From positions 1-55,655 of the forward strand of contig CACHNE010000010.1 of the NCBI GenBank assembly GCA_902581145.1: DNA of 55,655 nucleotides. The letters run 5' to 3'. Positions 33,935 through 44,633 of this stretch are shown in pieces. The stretch is from an uncultured Bacteroidota bacterium. GTDB taxonomy: Bacteria > Bacteroidota > Bacteroidia > Flavobacteriales > Flavobacteriaceae. The stretch's first letter is position 1; every line of letters begins with the position of its first letter. The notes beneath the pieces are model-generated. The model was not told the origin of the DNA and ran no database searches. It saw only the letters and a list, made by a program, of their open reading frames with translations. A program made the translations under genes and the position numbers.

Positions 33935-36781
33935 TTAATCTGCATATAATTCTATTGGGGTACAGCTACAAATTAGATTACGATCCCCATATGCATCGTT
34001 AACTCTTCTTACAGGTGGCCAGAATTTATTTTCTTTAATATAACCTAAAGCAAATGCAGCTTTTTCTCTGGAATAGTTAAAGCTCCATTTATCAGAAGTT
34101 ACCATTTCAAGTGTATGTGGAGAATTCTTTAGTAAATTACTTTCATCAGAGGGTTTACATAGAATAATTTCTTCTTTGATTGAAATCATCGCATCACAAA
34201 ATTTATCAATTTCCTCTTTATTTTCACTTTCAGTTGGTTCAATCATCATTGTACCTGCAACAGGGAAAGAAACTGTCGGCGCATGAAATCCGTAGTCCAT
34301 TAACCTCTTAGCAATATCAACTACTTCAATACCATAATCTTTAAATGGCCTACAATCAATTATCATTTCATGAGCAGATCTTCCTAGTTCACCTGTATAT
34401 AGAATTTCATAGCTGCCATGAAGTCTTTCTTTGATATAATTTGCATTTAATATTGCAATTTTAGTGGCTTTGGTTAGACCATCAGACCCCAACATTGATA
34501 TATATCCATATGATATTAAACATGCTAGAGCAGATCCAAATGGAGCAGCTGAAATTGAAGAAATTGCTTTATTACCTCCAGTTTTGATAATAGGGTTTGA
34601 AGGTAAGAAAGGACTTAGGTGTTTCGCTACACAAATTGGTCCAACACCAGGTCCACCACCTCCATGAGGAATAGCAAATGTTTTGTGTAGATTTAAATGA
34701 CAAACATCAGCTCCGATAATTTTTGGATTTGTGAGACCCACTTGTGCGTTCATGTTAGCTCCATCCATATATACTTGTCCACCGTTTTTGTGGATGATTT
34801 CTGTTATTTTTAAAATATCAGATTCAAAAACTCCATGCGTTGATGGATAAGTAATCATTAATGCACCTAATGTATCTTTATACTCAACTGCCTTTTGTTC
34901 AAGGTCTGAGACATCTATATTTCCATTATCAGATGATTTGACAACAACGACTTCCATTCCAGCCATCACAGCACTTGCAGGGTTAGTACCATGAGCTGAT
35001 GATGGAATGAGGCATACTTTTCTGTCAAAATTTCCATTATTTTCGTGATATGCTTTTATTACCATAAGGCCGGCATATTCTCCTTGAGCGCCTGAGTTTG
35101 GTTGTAATGAAACAGCATCAAAGCCTGTAATTTCCTTAAGTTGATTTTCTAATTTCTTCAGAACTTTCTCATAACCAAGAGCTTGATCTTTTGGAGCAAA
35201 CGGATGAATATTTAACCATCTATTCCAGCTTAGGGGAAGCATTTCAGCCGCAGCATTTAATTTCATAGTACATGAACCTAGTGAAATCATTGAAGTATTT
35301 AGGGCTAGATCCTTATTTTCAAGAAATTTTATATATCTCATCAGAGAGGTTTCTGATTTATATTTTGAGAAAACTTCATCTCTCAAAAAATCTGATTTTC
35401 TCAAATATTTTTTGGGGATTCTGTTCAGACTTTCAAAATTTGAAAAATTTTCCAGTTTATTGTTTTTGGATTCAGCAAAAATTGAAATAATTTCAAATAT
35501 ATCATTTGTAGTTGTTGTTTCATTTATTGAAATTGAAACCAGACTATCACTTGGATAATGAAAATTTACTTCTTTTTCTAATGCTTTTCCTTTTATAAGT
35601 TTAGAGTTACACTCTACCAGAACAGTATCAAAGAAAGATTTATTTGGTGTTTTAAAGCCAAGCAAATTTAAATTTTCTTCAAGTATACAGGCATTTGAAT
35701 GGATTTTATTTGCGATTTCTTTCAAACCATCAGGGCCATGATATACAGCATACATACCTGCCATAACAGCAAGTAAAACTTGAGCAGTACAAATATTCGA
35801 GGTAGCTCTATCTCTTTTAATGTGTTGTTCTCTTGTTTGTAAGGCCATTCTAAGTGCTCTATTTCCATTTTCATCAATACTTACCCCGATTATTCTTCCA
35901 GGAAGGTTCCTCTTAAATTCTTCTTTGGTCGCAAAGTATGCTGCATGCGGACCCCCATAACCAAGTGGAATACCGAATCTTTGTGTACTCCCAACAACAA
36001 CATCGGCCCCCATTTCTCCAGGGGATTTTAGTAATGCCAAAGAAAGTATGTCCGCTGCAACAGCCACTTTTATTTCATGTTCTTTACAAAGCTGAATTAT
36101 CGGTTCAATATCGCCTATATTACCCGAAAGACCTGGGTATTGAAAGAATGCACCATAATATTTTTTTTCAGGATCAAATTTACTTGACTCAGCAATTTCA
36201 AGTTTAATTCCAAGAGGTTTAGCTCTAGTTTCTAGCAAGGCAAGAGTCTGAGGAAATGTATCAGCAGACACAAAAAATGAGTTAATATTTTCTTTTTTTT
36301 GGTTTCTTGATCTTGTAGAAAATAAAAGTGTCATTGCCTCTGCAGCAGCTGTACTCTCATCAAGCAGTGAGGCATTAGAAATTTCCATGCCGGTTAAGTC
36401 TGTAACCATTGTTTGGAAATTGAGAAGAGCTTCAAGCCTACCCTGTGCGATTTCTGCTTGATATGGTGTATAGGCGGTATACCATCCAGGATTCTCTAAA
36501 ATATTTCTTTGAATAACAGCAGGGAGGTAGGATCTATTATATCCCAATCCTATATATGTACTATACACTTTATTTAACGATGAAATTTTTTTTAAGTGTG
36601 TTAGGTAGTCTGATTCAGACATCGGAGGATCTAACCGCATAGGTTTGTCATTTCTTATGCTTTTAGGGATAGTTTGATCAATTAACTCATCAATTGAATT
36701 TGCGTTAATTACACTAAGCATTTGCTTAATTTCATTCTCAGTAGGTCCAATATGTCTTCTTTCAAAAGATTCTGTATTCAT
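33935..36781 (-). CDS. gcvP: Glycine dehydrogenase (decarboxylating), P protein
   Basis: A 948-residue PLP enzyme of the glycine cleavage system. It decarboxylates glycine and passes aminomethyl to the H protein. The start taken is the ATG at 36781 (MNTESFERRHIGPTENEIKQ), the family's normal beginning; an in-frame ATG at 36823 would add 14 non-conserved residues. Both homologous halves are fused, as in most Bacteroidota. The PLP lysine is in HLNLHKTFAIPHGGGGPG. The gcvT and gcvH genes are not in the window. Confidence 0.97.
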   Translation of the reverse strand: MNTESFERRHIGPTENEIKQMLSVINANSIDELIDQTIPKSIRNDKPMRLDPPMSESDYLTHLKKISSLNKVYSTYIGLGYNRSYLPAVIQRNILENPGWYTAYTPYQAEIAQGRLEALLNFQTMVTDLTGMEISNASLLDESTAAAEAMTLLFSTRSRNQKKENINSFFVSADTFPQTLALLETRAKPLGIKLEIAESSKFDPEKKYYGAFFQYPGLSGNIGDIEPIIQLCKEHEIKVAVAADILSLALLKSPGEMGADVVVGSTQRFGIPLGYGGPHAAYFATKEEFKRNLPGRIIGVSIDENGNRALRMALQTREQHIKRDRATSNICTAQVLLAVMAGMYAVYHGPDGLKEIANKIHSNACILEENLNLLGFKTPNKSFFDTVLVECNSKLIKGKALEKEVNFHYPSDSLVSISINETTTTNDIFEIISIFAESKNNKLENFSNFESLNRIPKKYLRKSDFLRDEVFSKYKSETSLMRYIKFLENKDLALNTSMISLGSCTMKLNAAAEMLPLSWNRWLNIHPFAPKDQALGYEKVLKKLENQLKEITGFDAVSLQPNSGAQGEYAGLMVIKAYHENNGNFDRKVCLIPSSAHGTNPASAVMAGMEVVVVKSSDNGNIDVSDLEQKAVEYKDTLGALMITYPSTHGVFESDILKITEIIHKNGGQVYMDGANMNAQVGLTNPKIIGADVCHLNLHKTFAIPHGGGGPGVGPICVAKHLSPFLPSNPIIKTGGNKAISSISAAPFGSALACLISYGYISMLGSDGLTKATKIAILNANYIKERLHGSYEILYTGELGRSAHEMIIDCRPFKDYGIEVVDIAKRLMDYGFHAPTVSFPVAGTMMIEPTESENKEEIDKFCDAMISIKEEIILCKPSDESNLLKNSPHTLEMVTSDKWSFNYSREKAAFALGYIKENKFWPPVRRVNDAYGDRNLICSCTPIELYAD

Positions 36782-36860
36782 TTTTAAAAAATATCGATTA
36801 AAATTAAATAATATAACGTCCAATTATCATATATTAAAAAATAAATAATGAACAACATTT

Positions 36861-37694
36861 ATGGGTTTATTAACAAAAAAAATCAAGTTACTTTTTGATT
36901 ATTACATAAACTCTAGTTTACATGTCTCTTTTTGTATAATTTCTTATATAATCACAATAAAATTGATTAATAAATTTCCTTTTGATTGGGGGAATATTTC
37001 ATTTGTTTTTTTCACCACTTTTTTCACTTATAATTTTATAAAATTTTATGAGAATATGATATCAACAAATAGGCCAATTTCGTTTGTTTTAAAATTATTT
37101 TTTTCAAAGGCACTTATCGCATTTTTGATTTCATTTTATTTATTTTTTGATTTGTCTAATTCAAAGCAAATAACTGTTTTATTTACGTCTCTTTTGACGG
37201 TTTTATACACTGTGCCACTTATATTAAAATACACGTTAAGAGGTAACCCAATTATAAAAATATCTACTGTTGCTTTTTGTTGGACTATGATGATTGTAGT
37301 TTTACCGTTTTTTGAGATGATGGACTCCTATAATATGTTCTATTACTCACTACTAATCTTTTGTTTAGTTACTGCTCAAATGATTCCCTTTGAAATAAGA
37401 GATAAACACAAGGACATGTATAACGTAAAAACCATCGTACATATCTATGAAACAAAGAATTCTAAGATTATAGGATATTTTATTCTTATAACTTCTCTTA
37501 TTCCCATGATATTAATACATTATTTGTCAGAAGATTTAATTTCAAAAAATTCAACTGCTATAATAATCTTAGTCGCCGGAATCTTGATATATTTTTCAAG
37601 TGAAAAGCAGAATAAATACTACAGTTCGTTTACCGTTGAGTCTATTCCTATGATGTGGTTACTAATTGAATTTGGTTTACAAGTTTTTTTCTGA
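36861..37694 (+). CDS. UbiA-like multi-pass membrane protein with degenerate first motif
   Basis: A 277-residue protein with about eight hydrophobic segments. The sequence [13 protein letters not shown] (Asp181, Asp185) resembles the second Asp-rich motif of UbiA prenyltransferases (IRDxxxDxxxxxKT). At the first motif position there is NFIKFYEN (Asn58 onward) in place of NDxxDxxxD. It may be a divergent prenyltransferase or an inactive relative. The 3' end overlaps purE by 18 bases on the opposite strand. Strong A/T bias, with long runs of Phe and Ile, is consistent with a membrane protein. Confidence 0.65.
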   Translation: MGLLTKKIKLLFDYYINSSLHVSFCIISYIITIKLINKFPFDWGNISFVFFTTFFTYNFIKFYENMISTNRPISFVLKLFFSKALIAFLISFYLFFDLSNSKQITVLFTSLLTVLYTVPLILKYTLRGNPIIKISTVAFCWTMMIVVLPFFEMMDSYNMFYYSLLIFCLVTAQMIPFEIRDKHKDMYNVKTIVHIYETKNSKIIGYFILITSLIPMILIHYLSEDLISKNSTAIIILVAGILIYFSSEKQNKYYSSFTVESIPMMWLLIEFGLQVFF

Positions 37695-38156
37695 GTCGTA
37701 AACTTTTTTTTCAAGTTGACTCTTGTAGTCAAAAAGTTTTTTTGTGATTTCTGAATCAGATATTCCGATAATTTGTGCTGCTAAAATTCCAGCATTTTTT
37801 GCACCATTAAGTGCTACTGTAGCCACAGGAACACCATTAGGCATTTGCAAGATTGATAATACCGAATCCCAGCCATCAATTGAATTTCTTGATTTTACAG
37901 GAACTCCAATGACGGGTAGTGTTGTTATTGAAGCAACCATTCCTGGTAAATGTGCAGCTCCACCTGCTCCGGCAATTATAACCTTGATTCCGTTGTCACT
38001 TGCATCACTTGCGTATTTAAACATTTTTTCTGGTGTTCTATGAGCTGATACAATATTTACCTCTGACTCAATTCCAAATTCATTAAGGATATCAATAGCA
38101 TCTTGCATAACAGGCAGATCACTTTTACTACCCATAATAATTCCTACTTTTTTCAT
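37677..38156 (-). CDS. purE: N5-carboxyaminoimidazole ribonucleotide mutase PurE
   Basis: A 159-residue class I PurE that converts N5-CAIR to CAIR in purine synthesis. It begins [20 protein letters not shown], carries SAHRTPEKM and [11 protein letters not shown], all active-site signatures. It overlaps purK by 4 bases (ATGA), so the two are translationally coupled. Confidence 0.97.
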   Translation of the reverse strand: MKKVGIIMGSKSDLPVMQDAIDILNEFGIESEVNIVSAHRTPEKMFKYASDASDNGIKVIIAGAGGAAHLPGMVASITTLPVIGVPVKSRNSIDGWDSVLSILQMPNGVPVATVALNGAKNAGILAAQIIGISDSEITKKLFDYKSQLEKKVYDSEKNL

Positions 38157-39301
38157 GAAATTACTTTTATTTTTTTCTTAATTTTTTTTCCTATTTCAAT
38201 TGCTTTATCGATATCCTTATTCGCAATTGTAATATGCCCCATTTTTCTGTTTAATCTTGATTTTTTCTTTCCGTAAATATGTACAAAAACACCAGGAATA
38301 TCAAAAATATCATTAATATTTTGATAAATAACATTTCCTTCAATCATATTTTCTCCGACTAGATTTACCATAATGCCTGGGATTATTAACTCAGTTTCAC
38401 CAAGAGGTAAATCCAAAATACTTCTTAAATGTTGATCAAACTGAGATGTCATGCAGCACTCAATAGTATGATGTCCTGAATTATGAGGTCTTGGCGCCAC
38501 CTCATTGATTAGAATATCTCCTTGCTTGGTAAGAAATAATTCTACGGCAAGTAAACCAACCATATTAAATTTTTCAGCTGTTTTTACGGCAATTTCAACT
38601 GCTTTTTTTCTGACATCACTAGAAATATTTGCAGGACACATAACATATTCAACAAGATTAGAATTATCATTAAACTCCATTTCAACAATCGGGAAACATT
38701 TAATATTTCCTTGAACGTTTCTTGAAACAATTACTGATAATTCTTTTTCTATTAAAACAATTTCTTCAACTAAACACTGATCATCATATGAAAAATTAAG
38801 ATCTTCTTGATTTTTAATAATTTTTACTCCTTTTCCATCATATCCGAATTTTGAACTTTTCCAAACAAATGGAAATTGAAAATTATCTTTTTTAAAGCTT
38901 TGTTTCAATTCATCTAAATTTGAATAATTTTTAAATCCTGAAGTTGGTAAATTATTATTTTTATAAAAGTCCTTTTGATCTGATTTATTTTGAATTATTT
39001 GCAGTGTTTTTGCAGAGGGATAGACTTTTTTGCCTTTTTTTTCTAGGTCAAGCAAAGCCTCAGTGTTAATTTTTTCAATTTCAACAGTGATTATATCAAC
39101 TTTATTTCCAAAATCTATAACATCTTGATAGTTGGTAATGTCACCTACAATAAATTCATCAGCTATTTTTGCACATGGTGCCTGCTTATTTGAATCCATT
39201 ACCTTGGTGTGTAAATCGTATCTTTTTGCATCATATAAAAGCATTTTACCTAGTTGTCCGCCACCAAGAATACCTAATTTGAATTTTGAACTAAATAATT
39301 G
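38153..39301 (-). CDS. purK: 5-(carboxyamino)imidazole ribonucleotide synthase PurK
   Basis: A 382-residue ATP-grasp enzyme that makes N5-CAIR from AIR, bicarbonate and ATP. It begins with a Rossmann-like loop ([14 protein letters not shown]) and carries [13 protein letters not shown] and [16 protein letters not shown]. The start taken is the ATG at 39301. An in-frame TTG at 39334 lies inside the predicted -7 box and is rejected. It is divergent from adk. Confidence 0.95.
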   Translation of the reverse strand, partial: QLFSSKFKLGILGGGQLGKMLLYDAKRYDLHTKVMDSNKQAPCAKIADEFIVGDITNYQDVIDFGNKVDIITVEIEKINTEALLDLEKKGKKVYPSAKTLQIIQNKSDQKDFYKNNNLPTSGFKNYSNLDELKQSFKKDNFQFPFVWKSSKFGYDGKGVKIIKNQEDLNFSYDDQCLVEEIVLIEKELSVIVSRNVQGNIKCFPIVEMEFNDNSNLVEYVMCPANISSDVRKKAVEIAVKTAEKFNMVGLLAVELFLTKQGDILINEVAPRPHNSGHHTIECCMTSQFDQHLRSILDLPLGETELIIPGIMVNLVGENMIEGNVIYQNINDIFDIPGVFVHIYGKKKSRLNRKMGHITIANKDIDKAIEIGKKIKKKIKVIS

Positions 39302-39310
39302 CATTAATCT

Positions 39311-39327
39311 AACATTATTGTAATGTT
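39311..39327. promoter_or_regulatory. 17-bp inverted repeat at the purEK transcription start
   Basis: AACATTA and TAATGTT are perfect reverse complements around TTG. The repeat lies between the purK -7 box (39332-39339) and the ATG at 39301, at the expected start of the transcript. It could be an operator or a 5' leader hairpin. Confidence 0.45.
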
Positions 39328-39331
39328 GATG

Positions 39332-39339
39332 CAAAAATA
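39332..39339 (-). promoter_or_regulatory. Putative -7 box of purEK
   Basis: The minus strand reads TATTTTTG, matching TAnnTTTG, 30 bases before the purK ATG. Confidence 0.5.
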
Positions 39340-39382
39340 CATTTTAATATTTAATCGATTAGAAATTAAACCACCCAAAGAT

Positions 39383-39390
39383 TATATTTG
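39383..39390 (+). promoter_or_regulatory. Putative -7 box of adk
   Basis: TATATTTG fully matches TAnnTTTG and ends 19 bases before the adk ATG. Confidence 0.5.
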
Positions 39391-39409
39391 TATTTAATAA
39401 ATAAACCTT

Positions 39410-39982
39410 ATGAAAAATATTGTATTATTTGGTCCACCTGGAGCTGGAAAAGGAACTCAAGCTGAAATTATTAAGCAAGAATATGATTTATTTCATATAT
39501 CGACTGGTGATGTTTTTAGATTTAACATAAAAAATAATACAAATCTTGGATTGTTAGCAAAAGGATTTATGGACAAAGGAGAATTGGTTCCAGATCAAAT
39601 TACAATAGACATGTTAAGCGATGTTGTTGAAAAAAATAGTCACGTCAATGGTTTTATTTTTGATGGTTTTCCGAGAACTCAAAGTCAGGCTCATGCATTG
39701 GATAGTTTGTTAGAGAATTTTAACACATCTATTTCTGGAATGATAGCATTAGAAGTTGACGATGAAATTTTGATTAACAGGTTGTTAGAAAGGGGTAAAG
39801 ATAGTGGTAGAGCTGATGACTCTAACCGTGAAATTATTGAAAATAGGATTAGTGAATATTACAATAAGACAGCGATTTTAAAAACTTATTACCAAAGAAA
39901 AAATTGTTACTATGGAGTAAACGGCGTTGGAGAGATTGATGAAATTACATCTAGGATAATTGACGTAATGAGTAAAATATAA
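39410..39982 (+). CDS. adk: Adenylate kinase
   Basis: A 190-residue nucleoside monophosphate kinase. It has the P-loop [10 protein letters not shown], the AMP-binding region [12 protein letters not shown] and [10 protein letters not shown]. The LID segment is the short type ([14 protein letters not shown]) without zinc cysteines, as is normal for Bacteroidota. It is followed after 7 bases by obg and forms the start of the adk-obg-TPR-mpl-HAD group. Confidence 0.97.
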   Translation: MKNIVLFGPPGAGKGTQAEIIKQEYDLFHISTGDVFRFNIKNNTNLGLLAKGFMDKGELVPDQITIDMLSDVVEKNSHVNGFIFDGFPRTQSQAHALDSLLENFNTSISGMIALEVDDEILINRLLERGKDSGRADDSNREIIENRISEYYNKTAILKTYYQRKNCYYGVNGVGEIDEITSRIIDVMSKI

Positions 39983-39989
39983 TTCATAT

Positions 39990-40985
39990 ATGACCGAAGG
40001 TAACTTTGTTGATTATGTTAAAATTAATGTCGCCTCTGGAAAAGGTGGCAAAGGATCTACACATCTGAGAAGAGAGAAGTATGTCGCTAAAGGTGGTCCG
40101 GATGGAGGAGATGGTGGAAGGGGGGGACACATAATTTTAAGAGGAAATTCACAGTTTTGGACCCTGTACCATCTAAAGTTTAAAAGACATTTTAAAGCTG
40201 AAAAAGGAAATGACGGAGGTAAAAACAGAATTACAGGTTCGAATGGTAAGGATATTTTTATTGATGTACCATTAGGAACAGTTGTCAAAAATACCACTGA
40301 CCAGTCTACGATTTTTGAGATTACACAAGAAGGAGAGGAAAGAATAATTTGTGAAGGTGGTAAAGGAGGTAGGGGAAATTGGCATTTCAAATCCTCCACT
40401 AATCAAACCCCAAGGTATGCTCAGCCTGGATTACCAAACCAAGAAATTCAAATAACCTTAGAGTTAAAAGTTTTAGCTGATGTTGGCCTTGTAGGCTTTC
40501 CAAATGCAGGAAAGTCAACCCTGCTGTCAGTCATTACTGATGCAAAACCTAAAATTGCTGATTATGAGTTTACTACTTTAAAGCCAAATTTAGGAATTGT
40601 AAAGTACAGAGATTTTAGAACATTTATAATGGCAGATATTCCTGGAATTATTGAGGGGGCTTCTGAGGGAAAGGGACTAGGCCACTATTTTTTAAGACAT
40701 ATTGAAAGAAATTCTACTCTTCTTTTTATGATTCCTTCAGATTCTGATGATATAGTAACTAGTTATAAGATTTTACTGAAAGAATTAAAAAAATATAATC
40801 CTGAAATGCTAGACAAAAGTAGGCTAATCGCGATTACAAAATCTGATTTACTTGATGATGAATTAATAAAAGAAATTGAATTTGAAATAAAAGAAAAAAT
40901 AGATGAGGAATTTATATTTATTTCTTCAATTTCAAATTTAGGGCTGATTGAACTCAAAGATAAAATTTGGGAAATGCTTAACTAA
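39990..40985 (+). CDS. obg: GTPase Obg (CgtA)
   Basis: A 331-residue GTPase of 50S ribosome assembly and stress control. The Obg fold at about 1-160 is glycine-rich ([25 protein letters not shown]). The G domain has [19 protein letters not shown] and TKSD in place of the usual NKxD. The C-terminal OCT domain found in some homologues is absent, typical for Bacteroidota. The TPR protein gene follows after 5 bases. Confidence 0.96.
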   Translation: MTEGNFVDYVKINVASGKGGKGSTHLRREKYVAKGGPDGGDGGRGGHIILRGNSQFWTLYHLKFKRHFKAEKGNDGGKNRITGSNGKDIFIDVPLGTVVKNTTDQSTIFEITQEGEERIICEGGKGGRGNWHFKSSTNQTPRYAQPGLPNQEIQITLELKVLADVGLVGFPNAGKSTLLSVITDAKPKIADYEFTTLKPNLGIVKYRDFRTFIMADIPGIIEGASEGKGLGHYFLRHIERNSTLLFMIPSDSDDIVTSYKILLKELKKYNPEMLDKSRLIAITKSDLLDDELIKEIEFEIKEKIDEEFIFISSISNLGLIELKDKIWEMLN

Positions 40986-40990
40986 AGAAT

Positions 40991-41866
40991 ATGTTTTTCA
41001 GAATCTCAAAATTAAATTTTATAATACTTTTTACTATTGCTTGTACAACTAACTTATTTCCTCAAAAAATTTCTTTAGATTCATTAATTCAAATTCATCA
41101 AAATAATCCTCAAAATGAAAAAACTCTAATTGAAATTGGGGAGTTATATGCTGCAGAAAAAAAATGGGATTTAGCAATTGATTTTTATGAAAAACTAGTT
41201 GATCTTGATTCTGAAAATCCAGATTACTTATATAGACTTGGAGGCACACAGGCTGCATATTCAGAAGTAGTAAGCAAGTTAAAGGTATTGTCATTAATAA
41301 ATACAGCGAAAAGAAATTTAATTAAATCTGCATCATTAGATTTTAAGCATATTTATAGTAGATGGGCATTAGTTCAAATATTAACTGAGCTGCCCCAGAT
41401 TTTAGGTGGTAATAAGGAAAATGCTCTTATATATTGTGATGAAATTCAAAATATTTCATTCATTCATGGCCTGATATCGTATCATTATTTTTATAGTTTT
41501 CAAAATAATCAAGATAAGATAACTGAATTAGAAACAGACATAATCAACTATATTATATCTACTCCTAGTTTGTTTGAATTCAATTATTTCAACTTCGTCG
41601 TTGGGAGATTACTCGCAACTCAAAATGATAAAACAAATAATTTATCGATCAAATATTTAGAAACTTACTTAGCTAATTATTCATCAGCTGATAGATTTAC
41701 CCTAGATGAGGTTTATTATTATTTAGCTTACTCAAAATATAAAGTTGGAAATACAAACTCAAAATTTTTGATTAAGAGAGCAAAGGAAGCTTATGAAAAT
41801 AATCAGAAAAAAAATCCTAACTTAAATAAAAAGATAGAGGAATTAGACAAACTAATTAAGCAATGA
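40991..41866 (+). CDS. Exported TPR-like protein
   Basis: A 291-residue protein with an N-terminal signal segment (ILFTIACTTNLFPQ). A cysteine at residue 18 within it (FTIACTTN) may make it a lipoprotein, although LFPQK is also a possible signal peptidase I site. Helical repeats of TPR type follow (ALVQILTELPQILGG, YLETYLANYSSADRF). Function unknown. It overlaps mpl by 4 bases and follows obg by 5, so it belongs to the same operon. Confidence 0.75.
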   Translation: MFFRISKLNFIILFTIACTTNLFPQKISLDSLIQIHQNNPQNEKTLIEIGELYAAEKKWDLAIDFYEKLVDLDSENPDYLYRLGGTQAAYSEVVSKLKVLSLINTAKRNLIKSASLDFKHIYSRWALVQILTELPQILGGNKENALIYCDEIQNISFIHGLISYHYFYSFQNNQDKITELETDIINYIISTPSLFEFNYFNFVVGRLLATQNDKTNNLSIKYLETYLANYSSADRFTLDEVYYYLAYSKYKVGNTNSKFLIKRAKEAYENNQKKNPNLNKKIEELDKLIKQ

Positions 41867-43212
41867 AAATTCACTTTATAGCCATCGGAGGATCAGCAAT
41901 GCATAACCTTGCAATAGCATTAAAATTAAAGGGTTATAGTATTACAGGTAGTGATGATACGATTAATGATCCCTCCAAATCAAGACTTAAAAAATATAAT
42001 TTGCTTCCTGAAAAAGAAGGATGGTTTTCTGATAAAATTTCCTCTGATATTGATGCAGTTGTTCTCGGGATGCATGCAAAAGATGATAATCCTGAATTAT
42101 TAAAAGCTAGGGAAATAGGATTAAAAATATACTCTTATCCCGAGTTTATTTTCAATCAATCGAAGGATAAAATAAGAATTGTAATTGGAGGTAGCCATGG
42201 TAAAACATCCATTACATCTTTGGTTTTACATGTTTTAAGGACTTTAAATATTGAATCTGATTATATGGTTGGTGCTCAACTAGATGGATTTGAAGTTATG
42301 GTTAAACTTACAGAAAGCAGTAAATATATTGTTTTAGAGGGAGATGAATATTTGTCTTCGGCATTAGATCCACGACCAAAATTTCATTTGTATAAGCCAC
42401 ATATTGCTCTAATTAGTGGAATCGCATGGGATCATATAAATGTGTTTAAGACATTTGAAAGTTATTTAAAACAATTTGAGATATTTATCAATTCTGTAGA
42501 GAAAAATGGAGCCTTGGTTTACAATGAGCTAGATCCTGAGTTAAAAAAACTTGTAAGCAATAATAAAAGTAATCTTAATTACATTCCATATTCGATTCCA
42601 AAACACAAAATAATAGACGGTATTTCATTTATTAATTTTAACAATGAATTATACAGACTCAAAATTTTTGGAGATCACAATCTTCAAAATATTTCAGGAG
42701 CACTAAATATATGTATAGCATTAGGTGTTGAGTCTGAAGATTTTTATAAAGCAATTACTTCCTTTAATGGAGCAAGTAATAGACTTGAGTTGGTGTATCA
42801 ATCATCAGATACAATTATCTTTAAAGATTTTGCACATTCCCCAAGTAAAGTTAAAGCTACTACAGAGGCTGTTAGTAAACAATTTCCAAATCGAAAATTA
42901 ATTTCTTTTTTTGAACTTCATACGTATAGTAGTCTAAATCCGTTATTTTTAGAAAAATACAGAGATACCTTAAAGCACTCAGATGAATGCTATATTTATT
43001 ACTCTGAAAAAAACATGAAAATCAAAAGACTTGAGCCTATCGATTCAGAATTAATTATAAAATCATTTAATCACAGCAGTTTGATTGTAATTAATAATTA
43101 CGAAAAACTCAATGAAAAAATAAATGATATTGATTTATCAAATTCTGTTCTATTGATGATGAGCTCAGGTAAATTTGGTGGTTTAGATTTTAATAAGATT
43201 AAAAAATCTTAA
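41863..43212 (+). CDS. mpl: UDP-N-acetylmuramate:L-Ala-gamma-D-Glu-meso-DAP ligase Mpl
   Basis: A 449-residue Mur-ligase family enzyme that recycles cell-wall tripeptide by joining it to UDP-MurNAc. It has the N-terminal nucleotide-binding loop IAIGGSAMHNLA, the ATP loop GGSHGKTSITSLV, and EGDEYLSS with the SGIAWDHINVF motif of the central domain. The C-terminal domain carries DFAHSPSKVKAT. The His in AGGSHGKT-like position and the tripeptide-binding layout favour Mpl over MurC. The HAD gene begins directly after its stop codon. Confidence 0.9.
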   Translation: MKIHFIAIGGSAMHNLAIALKLKGYSITGSDDTINDPSKSRLKKYNLLPEKEGWFSDKISSDIDAVVLGMHAKDDNPELLKAREIGLKIYSYPEFIFNQSKDKIRIVIGGSHGKTSITSLVLHVLRTLNIESDYMVGAQLDGFEVMVKLTESSKYIVLEGDEYLSSALDPRPKFHLYKPHIALISGIAWDHINVFKTFESYLKQFEIFINSVEKNGALVYNELDPELKKLVSNNKSNLNYIPYSIPKHKIIDGISFINFNNELYRLKIFGDHNLQNISGALNICIALGVESEDFYKAITSFNGASNRLELVYQSSDTIIFKDFAHSPSKVKATTEAVSKQFPNRKLISFFELHTYSSLNPLFLEKYRDTLKHSDECYIYYSEKNMKIKRLEPIDSELIIKSFNHSSLIVINNYEKLNEKINDIDLSNSVLLMMSSGKFGGLDFNKIKKS

Positions 43213-43905
43213 ATGAAGCTAATAAATAATATATTTTTTGATTTAGATCACACTCTTTGGGACTTTGACAAAAATTCTGATTTAACTTTTTTTAAGATTC
43301 TTAAAAAAAATGATATAAGTATTGATGTTTCTAAATTTTTAAATTTTTATCATCCAATTAACAGAAAATATTGGGATATGTATCGCTTGAACAAAGTCAG
43401 TAAAGCTGACTTGAGATATTACAGACTTTCTGATACGTTTAAAAAGTTAAATTATGAAATTAATGATGATCGTATTAATCAGCTTGCGATAGATTATATA
43501 GAACATCTTTCAGATTTCAATCATTTAATACCAGACACCTTGACCGTTTTGGAATTATTAAAGTCAAAGTATAAAATGCATATTATAACAAATGGTTTTA
43601 AGGAAGTTCAAAAAAGAAAACTTCAAAAATCAGACTTAATTCAATATTTTGAGACCGTTACAATTTCTGAAGATGTTGGAGTAAAGAAACCTCATAAATT
43701 AATTTTTAATCATGCATTAACAGCAGCAAACGCAAATGTCGAAAGCTCTATAATGATAGGTGATAATTTTAATGCAGATATTCTAGGTGCTTTAGGGATA
43801 GGTATGAAAGCTATATACTATGACTTTCATAAAACTAATGAGCAAGAAAGAGAAAATGTGGTTATTGTAAAGAGTCTTAAAGAAATTATTCCGATTTTAC
43901 TTTAG
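43213..43905 (+). CDS. HAD-family phosphatase, YjjG-like
   Basis: A 230-residue haloacid dehalogenase-type hydrolase. Motif I is FDLDHTLWDF (Asp nucleophile), motif II ITNGF, motif III the lysine of VGVKKPH, and motif IV GDNFNADILGA. The cap domain spans roughly 18-95. These fit the YjjG non-canonical pyrimidine nucleotidase group, but substrate cannot be assigned from sequence alone. It starts at the first base after the mpl stop and overlaps the converging rlmB gene by 4 bases. Confidence 0.88.
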   Translation: MKLINNIFFDLDHTLWDFDKNSDLTFFKILKKNDISIDVSKFLNFYHPINRKYWDMYRLNKVSKADLRYYRLSDTFKKLNYEINDDRINQLAIDYIEHLSDFNHLIPDTLTVLELLKSKYKMHIITNGFKEVQKRKLQKSDLIQYFETVTISEDVGVKKPHKLIFNHALTAANANVESSIMIGDNFNADILGALGIGMKAIYYDFHKTNEQERENVVIVKSLKEIIPILL

Positions 43906-44633
43906 ATTCTTTGCCTTACTACTTCATAGAGAAAAATTCCACACGCAACAGAAACATTAAGTGATTCAATTTTTCCATACATAGGAAGTTTAACGGATTC
44001 ATCCGAGAGATTAATAACTGATTTATTAATTCCTTTTTGTTCAGAACCCATGATTATAGCCAAAGGACCTTTTAAATTAACATCATAGATGTTTTTATCT
44101 GATTTTTCTGACGCGGAAATTATAGAAATATTCATGGATTGTAAATGATATATGGCGTCTTTAATATGATTTACTTTACAGATTGGAATATTGAAAATAG
44201 CTCCAGCACTTGTCTTTATTGTGTCTGAATTAACAGGGGCTGATGAACTGTTTTGAATTATTATCCCATCTACACCACTAATTTCTGCTGTTCTAATAAT
44301 TGCTCCAAAATTCCTAACATCATTTATTTGATCCAATATTAATATAAATGGGTTTTTAGACTTTTCTATTACTTCGCTAAAGCTGTCAATAGTATAAAAT
44401 TTGATCGGAGCAATTCTAGCAATAACCCCTTGATGATTTTTTTTTGAAAGTCTATCAAGTTTTTGTGTTGGAACATAAGAAAAGTTGATTTTATTTTTTC
44501 TTATTAGTGATTCTAATTTTCCAATAAGCTTTCCTTTAAGTCCGGTTTGAATAAAAACCTTGTCGATATCTTTAGATGAATTAATTGCTTCAATTACAGC
44601 CCTTATTCCATAAATTTCAGTGTTTTTTTCCAT
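43902..44633 (-). CDS. rlmB: 23S rRNA (guanosine-2'-O-)-methyltransferase RlmB
   Basis: A 243-residue SPOUT-family (TrmH/RlmB) methyltransferase. The N-terminal substrate-binding domain (YGIRAVIEAI) is followed by the trefoil-knot domain with its three motifs: VRNFGAIIRTAE, IMGSEQKGI and LNVSVACGIFLYE. The RlmB assignment rests on the N-terminal domain; other SpoU members are possible. Its ATG overlaps the stop of the FG-GAP gene by one base (TAATG), so it is likely translationally coupled to that gene. Confidence 0.88.
   Translation of the reverse strand: MEKNTEIYGIRAVIEAINSSKDIDKVFIQTGLKGKLIGKLESLIRKNKINFSYVPTQKLDRLSKKNHQGVIARIAPIKFYTIDSFSEVIEKSKNPFILILDQINDVRNFGAIIRTAEISGVDGIIIQNSSSAPVNSDTIKTSAGAIFNIPICKVNHIKDAIYHLQSMNISIISASEKSDKNIYDVNLKGPLAIIMGSEQKGINKSVINLSDESVKLPMYGKIESLNVSVACGIFLYEVVRQRI

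Noticed and set aside
39302-39334. TTG start for purK, 11 codons upstream
   Set aside because: It overlaps the minus-strand -7 box, and the added residues are not part of PurK.
40013-40399. A 128-codon open frame antisense to obg
   Set aside because: It is Pro-rich only because it mirrors the Gly-rich Obg fold; obg itself is complete and clearly coding.
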